From IMG/VR virus record IMGVR_UViG_3300027917_000130, positions 1 to 30,090 of that record: 30,090 nt of DNA. One strand, given 5' to 3'. Numbering within the stretch: the stretch's first letter is position 1; each line of letters begins with the position of its first letter. The DNA is from a virus. The position numbers were made by a program, and so were the translations under genes. The notes under the pieces are model-generated. The model was not told where the DNA came from. It worked only from the letters and a program-made list of their open reading frames with translations, and made no database searches. This document shows, one piece after another, positions 1 to 7,361 of the stretch.

Positions 1-99
1 AAGTAGTTCGTCAAGTAGCGTGAGCAGTTCGTCAAGTTCGTCCTCAAGTTCGCTAAGTTCAAGTAGTTCGTCAAGTAGCGTGAGCAGTTCGTCAAGTTC
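1..99 (+). repeat. 60-base tandem repeat within polyserine coding sequence
   Basis: Bases 1-39 and 61-99 are identical, giving a 60-base period (20 codons). The copies diverge after that. The repeat begins at the window edge, so more copies may lie upstream. It falls inside the polyserine reading frame and probably reflects slippage or unequal recombination that lengthens the tail. Confidence 0.85.
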
Positions 100-142
100 T
101 TCGTCACTTTCTAGCTCAAGTTCCTCTACAAGTAGTGCATAA
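2..142 (+). CDS. C-terminal end of a polyserine-tailed protein (partial)
   Basis: Frame 2 is open from the window edge to a TAA at 140-142. It encodes almost only serine with occasional V, L and T, ending in T-S-S-A. The start lies outside the window. Serine is encoded by a mix of AGT, AGC, TCG, TCA, TCT and TCC, so the run is kept as protein rather than as a simple DNA repeat. A similar polyserine segment sits inside the protein at 7362-8369. In both cases I infer a flexible linker or tail on a virion surface protein. The function of the missing N-terminal part cannot be judged. Confidence 0.6.
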   Translation, partial: SSSSSSVSSSSSSSSSSLSSSSSSSSVSSSSSSSSLSSSSSSTSSA

Positions 143-145
143 AAA

Positions 146-153
146 TATAAATA
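146..153 (+). promoter_or_regulatory. T4-type late promoter motif TATAAATA
   Basis: An exact TATAAATA lies 30 bases before the ATG at 184. T4 late promoters consist of this octamer, read by gp55 with sliding-clamp activation. The same octamer at the same distance precedes four other late operons in the window. It should drive 184-417 and the portal gene. Confidence 0.7.
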
Positions 154-183
154 TATGTAGTAAAAATAAGGAGGTAATTTGTT

Positions 184-417
184 ATGACTGAAAAAGAAAT
201 GGAAAAACAACAAAAAGAAAATCAGGAAAGAATGTCAAATTGTGCTACGGAACTTTTAGCAGTTTTACATAAGTACGATTGCATTTTAAGTGTTAACTCA
301 CAAGTAGACGCTAACGGTAATGTCAATTCAGGCATAGGCATAATGCCTATAAACCGTAACGTAGGACAAGTAGTAGATAAAGAAGATTTAGAGGAGCCAA
401 AAGAAGATGTATCCTAA
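184..417 (+). CDS. Small hypothetical protein upstream of portal
   Basis: A 77-residue protein with a strong ribosome site (AAGGAGGT) upstream and a late-promoter octamer before it. It has a charged, helical N terminus rich in K, E and Q, a middle segment around residues 27-60 (LHKYDCILSV and GNVNSGIGIM) and an acidic C terminus. It has no gp21-type cleavage tag. It is the first gene of the portal transcript, 24 bases before the portal start, so it is probably expressed late and may be a minor virion or assembly factor. I do not recognise its family. Confidence 0.65.
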   Translation: MTEKEMEKQQKENQERMSNCATELLAVLHKYDCILSVNSQVDANGNVNSGIGIMPINRNVGQVVDKEDLEEPKEDVS

Positions 418-441
418 AAAAATGTAAATGAGGAGTAAATT

Positions 442-2016
442 ATGGCTTTATTAAAAAAAGATACAGAAAACCCACAACCTCTACAGGAAGAGATAAAAGC
501 TTTTCAAGGCAAAGGTAAGTATAAGACAAACTTGAAAAAGATTTTAGCTACCAAAGGTGAAGGATGGGAAACCGTAGCAGAGATTCCTGGCTACGGGGCA
601 ACCCAAATGCAGAGCTTCAATGTTTTCTACAGTACCTATATCAATAGAGTATTTGAAAACGAACTCCAGAGAATTGAGGAATACAGATCAATGGCAATGA
701 CTGGAGAGGTTTCGGATGTCATTGAAGATGCTGTAAATGAATCCACTCAGGAAGATGACATTGGAGAAGTGTTCCATCTAGTCATTAAGGATAAGGCTTT
801 ACAGAAAAATGATAACATCGTTAAGAATCTAAAAGCCGAATTCCATGATCTGTTTAGAGAAAAACTATGCATGAAAGACAAAATTTGGGATCTTCTCTGG
901 ACTTACTATATTGATGGAAGAGTGTATTATGAAAGAATCATAAACACTCAGCATCCAAAAGAAGGTTTCGTCAATATTAAAAAGTTGCCTACTGAAACAA
1001 TGGATTACTTCTATGATCCTATATCTGGTAAGATAATCGGATTCGTGCAATATACCAGACCTAGAACAAAGAAACCAGCTACCATAGACGAAGCACGAAA
1101 GAGAGATGGAAAAGATCTAATATTTTTTGATCCTAACCAGATTGGATTTATTGACTATGGTATTTACGGTAAGACAAGATATGAAATAAGAGGATATCTA
1201 GAAAAAGCCAGAGTGCCTTACAACCAGTTAAAGCTTTTGGAGACTTCTGTTATTATCGCAAGAGTGGTACGTGCTCCTGAAAGGTATGTATTCACAATTG
1301 ATACAGGAAACATGCCTAGAGATAAAGCTCTAAAGTATGTCGAGAAGATCAAAAATAAAATGCAGAAGAAACAAAGCTATGATCCTAAGACTGGTACGCT
1401 TACACATGAACCAGAGATCTTAGCTATCCTTGAAAACTTTTACTTACCTCAATCAGCAGAAGGAAGAGGTTCCAGTATTGATACGATTGGAGGTAACACT
1501 TCAATGTTTTCGGAACTGGATGATATTTATTACTTCCAGAAAAAACTTTACAGATCATTGAAATATCCAGGTAGCAGAGTATCGGCTACTCAGGAAAACA
1601 GAGAAGGAGATATTCTTTTTGGTCAAGGTGGGGTTTCAGAGATATCCAGAGATGAGATCAAATGGGCTAAGTTTTTAGAGCGACAACAAAAGAAACTCTG
1701 TAAAGATTTCTTGGATATGTTTTTACTTCATTTGGAATTCAAAGGTTTAAAAGCCCAATATGAATTGACAAACAAGAAACTTGAAATAAAAATGAATCCT
1801 CCCTCCAGATATGATGAGCAAATGGAGCAAATGTTTAATGACTCCAGATTTGCCAATTACAGTCAATTGGCTGATAGACCAGAAATGTCAAAGTACTACT
1901 TAATGAAAAGATACCTGAAATGGAGTGAAGAAGAAATTCAGGATAATGTTGATGGTAAGAAGAAAGACGTTGAGCTTGGTCTATCAGAAGAAGAAGGTGG
2001 AGGAAAAGGATGGTAA
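442..2016 (+). CDS. 20: Portal protein (T4 gp20-like)
   Basis: This is the dodecameric portal at the single head vertex, which nucleates prohead assembly and is the channel for DNA packaging. At 524 residues it equals T4 gp20 in length. The gp20-like core is visible in segments such as DLLWTYYIDGRVYYER (about 149-164), LPTETMDYFYDP and FYLPQSAEGRGS (about 333-344), and the C-terminal half around KFLERQQKK (about 412-420). It starts with ATG after GAGGAG and is followed by a core protein and the protease in the T4 order 20-67-21-22-23. The C terminus is acidic and Gly-rich. It has no N-terminal cleavage tag, as expected for an unprocessed portal. Confidence 0.93.
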   Translation: MALLKKDTENPQPLQEEIKAFQGKGKYKTNLKKILATKGEGWETVAEIPGYGATQMQSFNVFYSTYINRVFENELQRIEEYRSMAMTGEVSDVIEDAVNESTQEDDIGEVFHLVIKDKALQKNDNIVKNLKAEFHDLFREKLCMKDKIWDLLWTYYIDGRVYYERIINTQHPKEGFVNIKKLPTETMDYFYDPISGKIIGFVQYTRPRTKKPATIDEARKRDGKDLIFFDPNQIGFIDYGIYGKTRYEIRGYLEKARVPYNQLKLLETSVIIARVVRAPERYVFTIDTGNMPRDKALKYVEKIKNKMQKKQSYDPKTGTLTHEPEILAILENFYLPQSAEGRGSSIDTIGGNTSMFSELDDIYYFQKKLYRSLKYPGSRVSATQENREGDILFGQGGVSEISRDEIKWAKFLERQQKKLCKDFLDMFLLHLEFKGLKAQYELTNKKLEIKMNPPSRYDEQMEQMFNDSRFANYSQLADRPEMSKYYLMKRYLKWSEEEIQDNVDGKKKDVELGLSEEEGGGKGW

Positions 2017-2029
2017 GGAGAAAAAAAAA

Positions 2030-2037
2030 TATAAGTA
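2030..2037 (+). promoter_or_regulatory. Variant late promoter TATAAGTA
   Basis: TATAAGTA differs by one base from the late octamer and lies 34 bases before the ATG at 2072, the same spacing as the exact copies. It probably boosts expression of the core protein and protease. Confidence 0.5.
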
Positions 2038-2071
2038 AATATAGAAGTATAACTACAAGGAGGATGTGAAA

Positions 2072-2266
2072 ATGGATAAAAATAAAGTAAGAAAAGCATT
2101 AGATCATTTTGAAAATGACGAATTTGTTGATGCAAAAGAAATTCTAAGTCAGGAAATTAAGGGTGCTGTTAGCACACACGTTAAAGACAAATGCGATTTG
2201 AAAAATGATATAGAACCCACTCCAGAGCCAGAGGGTGAAGGAGATGGAGAAGAAGGAGAAGAGTAA
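2072..2266 (+). CDS. 67: Small acidic prohead core protein (gp67-like)
   Basis: A 64-residue protein placed between portal and protease, where T4 has gp67, a small prohead core component needed for head shape. It has a helical N-terminal half (KALDHFENDEF, DAKEILSQEI) and an extremely acidic tail of E, G, D and P, as gp67 has. I chose ATG at 2072 because AAGGAGG ends 8 bases before it; the GTG at 2066 is too close to that site. Its TAA overlaps the next ATG (TAATG), so it is coupled to the protease. The assignment rests mainly on position, size and acidity. Confidence 0.6.
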   Translation: MDKNKVRKALDHFENDEFVDAKEILSQEIKGAVSTHVKDKCDLKNDIEPTPEPEGEGDGEEGEE

Positions 2267-3108
2267 TGAAAATGGCAAAACTAATTACTGAATACAGCCA
2301 AGACTTTGAGATTACAGAAGAGAATCACGGCAAAGACATGTTTGCTGTGGGTATTTTCTCTTCTGCCGAACTCAAGAATAACAACAAACGGAGATATCGC
2401 AAAGAGATTCTTGAAAGAGAAGTAGGCAAAGTTCAAGAGAAGATTGAGAAGAAATGCCTTTGGGGAGAGTTAGGACATCCTCCGAATCCAGAAGTCAATC
2501 CCGATAAGATTGCTTTAAGGACTGTCAAGCTGGAATGGAAGGGGAATAACTTATACGGAAAGGCTAAAATTCTTGATACTCCAATGGGTCAGATTGCTAA
2601 GACTCTTATCAAAGAAGGAGCTATGGGAATATCTTCAAGAGGACTTGGTACTGTAGGAGATGACGGATACGTGAACGAAGACTTTCATCTGATTACTTGG
2701 GATCTGGTAACTGATCCTAGTAATAAGCCATCATGGGTTAACGGAATCTATGAAGGTCAAGACTTTACTATCCCTGGAACGGATCTGAAAAAAGATCCTA
2801 CAGAGGAAGATGTTAGAAAAGCTCAGAAAGCTCACTACAATCAACTTTTAAGATTTATTGGTGAGTTAAGTGAGAATAAGTTAAATGAGAGAGTTAGATT
2901 ACCAGAACCGAAATTTCCGAATAAAGGAGATTTAGGACATCAACCAGATGTTATAGGTCATCTATATAATATTTATCATACTGCATATGAAGCTATGGAA
3001 ATGTATAAAAATAAACCTACTATATGTTGGCATCATATAGACTCCATTGCACTAAGTTTAAAAATGATGAAAAATACAGATGACTATAAATCTTTGAGAA
3101 AAAGATAA
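2266..3108 (+). CDS. 21: Prohead maturation protease (T4 gp21-like)
   Basis: This is the serine protease of the prohead core (herpesvirus-assemblin-like fold) that cuts capsid, scaffold and internal proteins after [L/I]xE. Visible signatures are KRRYRKEIL (41-49), the catalytic-histidine segment GELGHPP (68-74, H71) and the serine segment GISSRGLG (121-128), which correspond to GELNHPP and SSRGLG in T4 gp21. At 280 residues it is longer than T4 gp21 (212). The C-terminal extension from about residue 180 is helical, with its own His- and Trp-rich segment, and contains a possible self-cleavage site (GELSE|N, about 199-204). Overlap with the upstream gene implies translational coupling. Its specificity explains the tags on many neighbouring proteins. 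Confidence 0.92.
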   Translation: MKMAKLITEYSQDFEITEENHGKDMFAVGIFSSAELKNNNKRRYRKEILEREVGKVQEKIEKKCLWGELGHPPNPEVNPDKIALRTVKLEWKGNNLYGKAKILDTPMGQIAKTLIKEGAMGISSRGLGTVGDDGYVNEDFHLITWDLVTDPSNKPSWVNGIYEGQDFTIPGTDLKKDPTEEDVRKAQKAHYNQLLRFIGELSENKLNERVRLPEPKFPNKGDLGHQPDVIGHLYNIYHTAYEAMEMYKNKPTICWHHIDSIALSLKMMKNTDDYKSLRKR

Positions 3109-3119
3109 GGAAAGTCCTC

Positions 3120-3398
3120 ATGTTTGAAAAAGAGAAGATTCAGGAAGCATACGTGAATTCTATCTTGAGTGAGTCTGTCGAGAGACAGGTATCTCAAGCC
3201 ATATCTAAAGTCTTCCCAGTTAAAGTCAAAAAGGTGGAGATGAAAAAGAAAGTAGTCTTTCACCTTTCTGACTTTGTAGATGAGGAGGACTTTGATAACT
3301 TTGACAAGATAGATGCCGTGACAGATTTCATAAAGAAGAAATACAAAGACGCTATAGTTGACTTCAAAGGGAGAACTATAGAGGTAACGGAGCTATAA
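3120..3398 (+). CDS. Candidate capsid-packaged internal protein, 92 aa
   Basis: A 92-residue protein whose first 20 residues look like a capsid-targeting tag: helical, charged, with NSILSE|S at 13-19 giving an LSE|S cleavage site. The start of the gene at 4236 is related (KEKIQEAYVNSIL here, KERIQRAYENML there), while the bodies differ. The body has a basic beta segment (PVKVKKVEMKKK) and an acidic one (DFVDEEDFDNF). It is the first of five small genes directly after the protease. A packaged protein released by gp21 is inferred; the mature function is unknown. Confidence 0.7.
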   Translation: MFEKEKIQEAYVNSILSESVERQVSQAISKVFPVKVKKVEMKKKVVFHLSDFVDEEDFDNFDKIDAVTDFIKKKYKDAIVDFKGRTIEVTEL

Positions 3399-3400
3399 CT

Positions 3401-3886
3401 ATGAAGATAAAAAAATATCTAAAGGAAGCATCTGAAAAACAATTAGAGGTGGTTTTACAAACTCTAGCTAATTGGGTAGACAAAGGTGGCAAATTAGCTC
3501 ATAAGGGGTTTTCACAATATTTGGCTAAAATTGGATTCAAACCACAAGCAGATACAATGACAGTTAAAGAAGCACTAGATACTTTAGAAGATTGGAATTA
3601 TCATACAGAATATTCAATTCTGGAAGCTCTAATGAAAGGAAATAAAAAAGATGCAGATATCCTAACTATGATAGCTACAGAACACAAAAAAATCGGAAGT
3701 ATGCCTTATGATTTAGCTTCATTGCGTTCTTATATTTCTGATAGAAAAAGGTTTGAACAAAATGTTAAAAGAGGAATAGCTATAGTTGGAGGGCCAATAA
3801 ATTATGCTGAAAAAGTGTTGAAGAAAATGGATAAAAAAGATGCTGAAAAATTCGTAGACTTGTATGCAGAAAGAATGAATCAGTAG
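3401..3886 (+). CDS. Candidate internal protein with N-terminal tag MKIKKYLKE|A
   Basis: A 161-residue protein starting MKIKKYLKEA, very like the T4 IPIII capsid-targeting sequence; a cut after E9 (LKE|A) would release a mature protein of about 152 residues. The body is mostly helical, with segments such as TLANWVDKGGKLAHKGF and a C-terminal YAEKVLKKMDKKDAEKF. The product is basic. No enzymatic motif is visible. It lies 2 bases after the preceding stop, in the same transcript as the protease. Packaging is inferred from the tag; the mature function is unknown. Confidence 0.72.
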   Translation: MKIKKYLKEASEKQLEVVLQTLANWVDKGGKLAHKGFSQYLAKIGFKPQADTMTVKEALDTLEDWNYHTEYSILEALMKGNKKDADILTMIATEHKKIGSMPYDLASLRSYISDRKRFEQNVKRGIAIVGGPINYAEKVLKKMDKKDAEKFVDLYAERMNQ

Positions 3887-3896
3887 AGGAGACATA

Positions 3897-4226
3897 ATGA
3901 AATTTCAAAACTTTTTAAACTTACAATTAGAAGCCAGTATGAGAGTTGCCAATACCATCAAAGACCAGTTAGGACGTAAAGCCTTAGTTATGATGGGAGC
4001 AAAGAATCTTGTAGGTGATAAAAATTCTTTATCTTTTAGAATAGGAAGAAACTCAAAAGGAATTAACTATATAAAAATCACTTTGACTCCTATGGATCTG
4101 TACGATGTTGAGTTTGGTGCAATCAGAGGTACTGACTATAAAGTAAAATATAAAGCAGAAGGAATCTACGTAGACCAGCTACATGATACCATTGAAAGAA
4201 ATACAGGAATGTACTTGAGTCTATAA
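3897..4226 (+). CDS. Candidate internal protein with a conserved phage body
   Basis: A 109-residue protein. The N terminus MKFQNFLNLQLEAS fits a slightly longer tag with cleavage at QLE|A (after E12). The body (GRKALVMMGAKN, SFRIGRNSKGINYIKITL, PMDLYDVEFG, DQLHDTIERNTGMYLSL) looks like a conserved phage protein family that I recognise by pattern but for which I know no function. It would fold as a compact alpha/beta domain. GAGG precedes the start. It is expressed with its tagged neighbours. Confidence 0.7.
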   Translation: MKFQNFLNLQLEASMRVANTIKDQLGRKALVMMGAKNLVGDKNSLSFRIGRNSKGINYIKITLTPMDLYDVEFGAIRGTDYKVKYKAEGIYVDQLHDTIERNTGMYLSL

Positions 4227-4235
4227 GGAGAAGAC

Positions 4236-4835
4236 ATGAACGAAAAAGAAAGAATACAAAGAGCTTATGAAAACATGCTCAATGAAAGAGCAGAAGAAAA
4301 AACCATAGACAAGTATCTTTCAAGTTTGGATGCCATTGAAGAGATAAATGATTTAATAGATGAGAAATGGGCTAAAGACGTTGATATCAAAAGTACAGGA
4401 GAACACGCTGATAAAACCGTTGCTCAGATAAAGAAAGAAATCGAAGCTCTCAAAGGTAAAGCTGGTAATAAAGAGAAAATGGGAGAACTTCTTTTCGCTT
4501 TAAGATCTAAAACAGGATGGAAGAAAGGTAAAGGAGCCGCTGGTATAGGAGAAAGCTATTTAAATGAAGCCAAAAAAGGTGGCAAAAAAGAAAGCGAAGA
4601 GTTAAATGAAAAGGAAAATCCAGATGCGAAATATAGTAAAGCAGTAAAAGATATGAATCAAGCATATAGCAAGTTCCATAATGTCTACAGAAAGTCATTG
4701 GATACTATGATTTCCAACAGGACTGAAAAAACAGGATCAGTAACATATAAGCTACATAGAGATGAAATAGTAGATGCTGTTACAAAGTTAGATACTTTAC
4801 TTACACAACATGATAGAATGGTAAACAGAAAATGA
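4236..4835 (+). CDS. Candidate internal protein, 199 aa, with two possible cleavage sites
   Basis: A lysine- and glutamate-rich helical protein. The N terminus NEKERIQRAYENMLNE|R resembles that of the gene at 3120. A second site, SYLNE|A, lies near residues 109-114, so gp21 could split it into two domains. The first domain has SKTGWKKGKGA (about 91-101); the second is a helical segment ending VTKLDTLLTQHDRM. The TGA at 4833-4835 overlaps the ATG of the next gene. The role is unknown; packaging is inferred. The R after the first site is not ideal for gp21. Confidence 0.7.
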   Translation: MNEKERIQRAYENMLNERAEEKTIDKYLSSLDAIEEINDLIDEKWAKDVDIKSTGEHADKTVAQIKKEIEALKGKAGNKEKMGELLFALRSKTGWKKGKGAAGIGESYLNEAKKGGKKESEELNEKENPDAKYSKAVKDMNQAYSKFHNVYRKSLDTMISNRTEKTGSVTYKLHRDEIVDAVTKLDTLLTQHDRMVNRK

Positions 4836-5017
4836 GATTCAAAGAACACTTAGACGAAGCAAGTGCCGCTCAAGCGGTAGACAGAGGAGAAGAGTTACAT
4901 AAACTTCTAATGGATAAAAATGCACTAGAGAAATTAGAAGATGCTCACATGAAAGTAAAGAAAGAAGCCGCAAAAGTATTTCAGCAAGCCATAAACATAC
5001 TCAAAGGATTAAAATAA
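4832..5017 (+). CDS. Very small candidate internal protein MRFKEHLDE|A
   Basis: A 61-residue protein overlapping the upstream stop by ATGA. The tag MRFKEHLDEA fits the internal-protein pattern, with cleavage after E9. The mature part, about 52 residues, is Ala-, Lys- and Glu-rich and almost entirely helical (EELHKLLMDKNAL, MKVKKEAAKVFQQAINIL), likely a small basic helical hairpin. T4 internal proteins are similarly small and basic. No homologue is recognised. Confidence 0.68.
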   Translation: MRFKEHLDEASAAQAVDRGEELHKLLMDKNALEKLEDAHMKVKKEAAKVFQQAINILKGLK

Positions 5018-5080
5018 ACACCTTCCTAATTTAAGAAATATCCTGCAATCACGTCAAATTTAAACCATATATAAAACATA

Positions 5081-5088
5081 TATAAATA
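5081..5088 (+). promoter_or_regulatory. T4-type late promoter motif TATAAATA
   Basis: An exact TATAAATA lies 33 bases before the scaffold start at 5122, in a 104-base non-coding gap of almost only A and T. It should drive the scaffold and major capsid genes. Confidence 0.72.
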
Positions 5089-5121
5089 TATATAGAAATA
5101 GTATAGGAGGTAATATAGCTT

Positions 5122-5976
5122 ATGGAAAAACTTCTTGAATTACTAGGTGTTCAGAAATTGGAAGAAAGTGAACAGGAAGTCATCAAAGAGAAGCTACAAA
5201 CTCTTATCGAAGTCAAAGCCCAAGAGCTTATGGAGTCAAAGCTTGAGGATGAGAAGACAAAACTGATCGAAGCCTATGAGGAAAAGTTTGAGACTTACAA
5301 AGAAGACATTACTGGTAAGTTCTCTAATTTTGTCGATGAGATCCTTGAGCAAGAAGTTAAGATTCCTGAAAAGGTTCTTGAGTATGCCAGAAAGGGTGAG
5401 CTTTACGCTGATCTGATTGAGCAGTTTAAAGTCCGTCTAGGCGTTGACGAAGGTTTACTGGATGAGGAAGTCAAAGCTCTTCTGAAAGAAGCCAGAGAAG
5501 AGATTGTTAAACTCAGAGATGAGCTAAACGAATCAATTTCTGAAAAGCTACAAACAAAACAGGATGCAACCGAATTGGCGGCAGAAGTCTATCTACATCG
5601 TAAGACCAAAGGCTTAACAGAAGGACAGAAAGAACACGTCCTAGAGATGCTTGATGGTGTTACCGATAGAGAAGAGATTGACCGCAAATTTGACATTATC
5701 GTTGAAGCCTACAATGGAAAAAACGGAAACGGAAACGGAAACGGAGATGATGACGAAGATGAGGATGAGGATGAGGATGAAAACGGTAATGGCAAAAAGA
5801 AGAAAAAGAAAAACGGAAACGGAAACGGAAACGGAAAAGAGATGAAAGAGGATGAAGATGGAAAAGGAAAAGTGGATGGAGAGGAAGATCCTCCAAAGCT
5901 AGATGAGGAAGATAACAGTCCTTTTAAACAACATCTCGATGGTTATGTGAAAACTCTCAGAGAGAGTAAGGTTTAA
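5122..5976 (+). CDS. 22: Prohead scaffold core protein (T4 gp22-like)
   Basis: The major internal scaffold, assembled inside the prohead and then cut to peptides by gp21. At 284 residues it is close to T4 gp22 (about 269). It is almost entirely helical and charged. The segment KTKGLTEGQKEHVLEML (161-177) matches the T4 segment containing DLTESQREKVSAL. Several protease-like sites occur: LIE|A (48-51), LKE|A (121-124), LTE|G (165-168), IVE|A (193-196), as expected for a protein that is shredded. Residues 198-240 are a low-complexity block (Asn-Gly repeats, acidic run, Lys run). It sits directly before the capsid gene. Confidence 0.88.
   Translation: MEKLLELLGVQKLEESEQEVIKEKLQTLIEVKAQELMESKLEDEKTKLIEAYEEKFETYKEDITGKFSNFVDEILEQEVKIPEKVLEYARKGELYADLIEQFKVRLGVDEGLLDEEVKALLKEAREEIVKLRDELNESISEKLQTKQDATELAAEVYLHRKTKGLTEGQKEHVLEMLDGVTDREEIDRKFDIIVEAYNGKNGNGNGNGDDDEDEDEDEDENGNGKKKKKKNGNGNGNGKEMKEDEDGKGKVDGEEDPPKLDEEDNSPFKQHLDGYVKTLRESKV
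5722..5835 (+). repeat. Asn-Gly / acidic / poly-Lys low-complexity block in scaffold
   Basis: AACGGA hexamers occur four times at 5722-5745 and again at 5812-5835, encoding NGNGNGNG. Between them lie GATGAG repeats (Asp-Glu run, residues 209-220) and an AAG/AAA run (K6, 225-230). The block divides the helical scaffold core from its acidic C terminus. Confidence 0.85.
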
Positions 5977-6000
5977 AAATAGAACAGGAGGAAATGACTT

Positions 6001-7236
6001 ATGAATATTAAAGATCTGGTTAAGAAATGGGATGCAGTTCTCTCAGAGGGGAAGGAGATTAAATCTGAAAGAGTAAAGAAAGCTACTGCTATCATGCTTG
6101 AAAACCAGCATAATCACCTGATGGAAGGCGTTACATGGAGTGGGCCGAATGACTCATTAGGAGCAGGAGATGGTAGAGGTATTAGTGGTACTACATATCC
6201 TACTAGTGGTATGTTTCACAAAATCGCTGTTCCAATGGTTAGGAGAACCTTTCCTGAACTAGTCGCCCATCAACTAGTCGGAGTTCAACCGCTGACTGGC
6301 CCTGTCGGTCTTGCGTTTGCTCTGCGTTTTAGAGCAGGAACAACCGCTGGTAGTTATGTTGCTAACGTGACAGAACTGGGATATAACACCATTGATTCAA
6401 CTTACTCAGGATCATACATTACTTCCGCTGGTGAAGCTTTAGGTTCTAAAGCTGGTTCTGGTGTAGGAAATGATATCGGTCTTGGTGTTGGTGCTGGTAC
6501 TCATATCAGAGAAGTCAACTTAACCGTTGAAAAAACTCAGGTCGAAGCAAAGACTAGAAAGCTTAGAAGCCGATGGTCTTTGGAAATTGCTCAAGACCTA
6601 AAGGCTATGCATGGTCTTGATCTTGAGGAAGAGATGATGGACATCCTTGCTTACGAAATCACGCAAGAGATTGACCGTGAACTTATTGCGGCTATTGACG
6701 CTACAGTACGTGGCGTTGCTGGTTACGATACTACATGGGATTTCCTAGCGAGTGCTCAAGGCGTTAAAGGACGTTGGGAGATGGAGAGATACAGAGAACT
6801 CTATCACCACATCATTCGTAGAACTCAGGATATTGCAATTAATACTCGTAGAGGATCTGCTAATTGGATCGTGGGTAATCCAAGAGGAGTTGCCATTCTG
6901 GAAACACTAGCCGCTTTTGCTATTGCTCCAGTTCCAGGTGACGTTACTACTCAGCCTACAGGAGTTTCAAGAATTGGTTCTCTTGACGGTAGACTGGTTG
7001 TTTACAGAGATACCTTTGAGAGCAGGGATCAGTTCATCGTGGGTTACAAAGGCCCAAGCGAGTATGATACTGGAGTCATCTACTTGCCGTACATTCAGTT
7101 GTTAGCAAGCAGAGCAGTATTTGAAAATAGCTTCCATCCTACAGTTGGTCTAATGAGTCGTTATGCGATTCACAATCATCTGTTTGGAGCTAGAGAATAC
7201 TACCAGTTGATTCGACTAACCAATATCCCACAATAA
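6001..7236 (+). CDS. 23: Major capsid protein (T4 gp23-like)
   Basis: The HK97-fold hexamer protein of the head. At 411 residues it is shorter than T4 gp23 (521). Recognisable segments include VRRTFPELVAHQLVGVQPL (about 80-98), the Lys/Arg-rich VEAKTRKLRSRWSLEIAQDL, a segment beginning HGLDLEEEM, and near the C terminus FIVGYKGPSEYDTG. The pro-sequence has two gp21-type sites, LSE|G (14-17) and LME|G (40-43). By analogy with T4 (FLTE|A at 65) I take the second as the maturation site. Expression is shared with the scaffold and is followed by a strong terminator, consistent with very high output. Confidence 0.95.
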   Translation: MNIKDLVKKWDAVLSEGKEIKSERVKKATAIMLENQHNHLMEGVTWSGPNDSLGAGDGRGISGTTYPTSGMFHKIAVPMVRRTFPELVAHQLVGVQPLTGPVGLAFALRFRAGTTAGSYVANVTELGYNTIDSTYSGSYITSAGEALGSKAGSGVGNDIGLGVGAGTHIREVNLTVEKTQVEAKTRKLRSRWSLEIAQDLKAMHGLDLEEEMMDILAYEITQEIDRELIAAIDATVRGVAGYDTTWDFLASAQGVKGRWEMERYRELYHHIIRRTQDIAINTRRGSANWIVGNPRGVAILETLAAFAIAPVPGDVTTQPTGVSRIGSLDGRLVVYRDTFESRDQFIVGYKGPSEYDTGVIYLPYIQLLASRAVFENSFHPTVGLMSRYAIHNHLFGAREYYQLIRLTNIPQ

Positions 7237-7261
7237 TGTAGTAATCTTACTGCTGAACAAA

Positions 7262-7308
7262 AAAGGGATTTCCTTTAACTAGGAGATCCCTTTCCTTTTT
7301 TTATTTTA
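7262..7308 (+). terminator. Rho-independent terminator after capsid gene
   Basis: A 12-base stem, 7262-7273 with 7282-7293 (AAAGGGATTTCC / GGAGATCCCTTT, one G-T pair), has an 8-base loop and is followed by a T-rich tract. It ends the scaffold-capsid transcript. Confidence 0.85.
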
Positions 7309-7319
7309 CTTCTTTTTTT

Positions 7320-7327
7320 TATAAATA
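7320..7327 (+). promoter_or_regulatory. T4-type late promoter motif TATAAATA
   Basis: An exact octamer 34 bases before the ATG at 7362 and just after the capsid terminator, giving the polyserine protein its own late transcript. Confidence 0.72.
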
Positions 7328-7361
7328 TACATAGAAGAAGAATATTTAAAGGAGAACAAAA

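Noticed and set aside
1-142. Possible CRISPR-like repeat array at the window start
   Set aside because: The repeats have no unique spacers, keep an open reading frame and encode polyserine.
5696-5896. Long open frames antisense and in another frame over the scaffold low-complexity block
   Set aside because: They are products of the repeat composition (AACGGA, GATGAG), lie inside a clear gp22-like gene and have no ribosome site.
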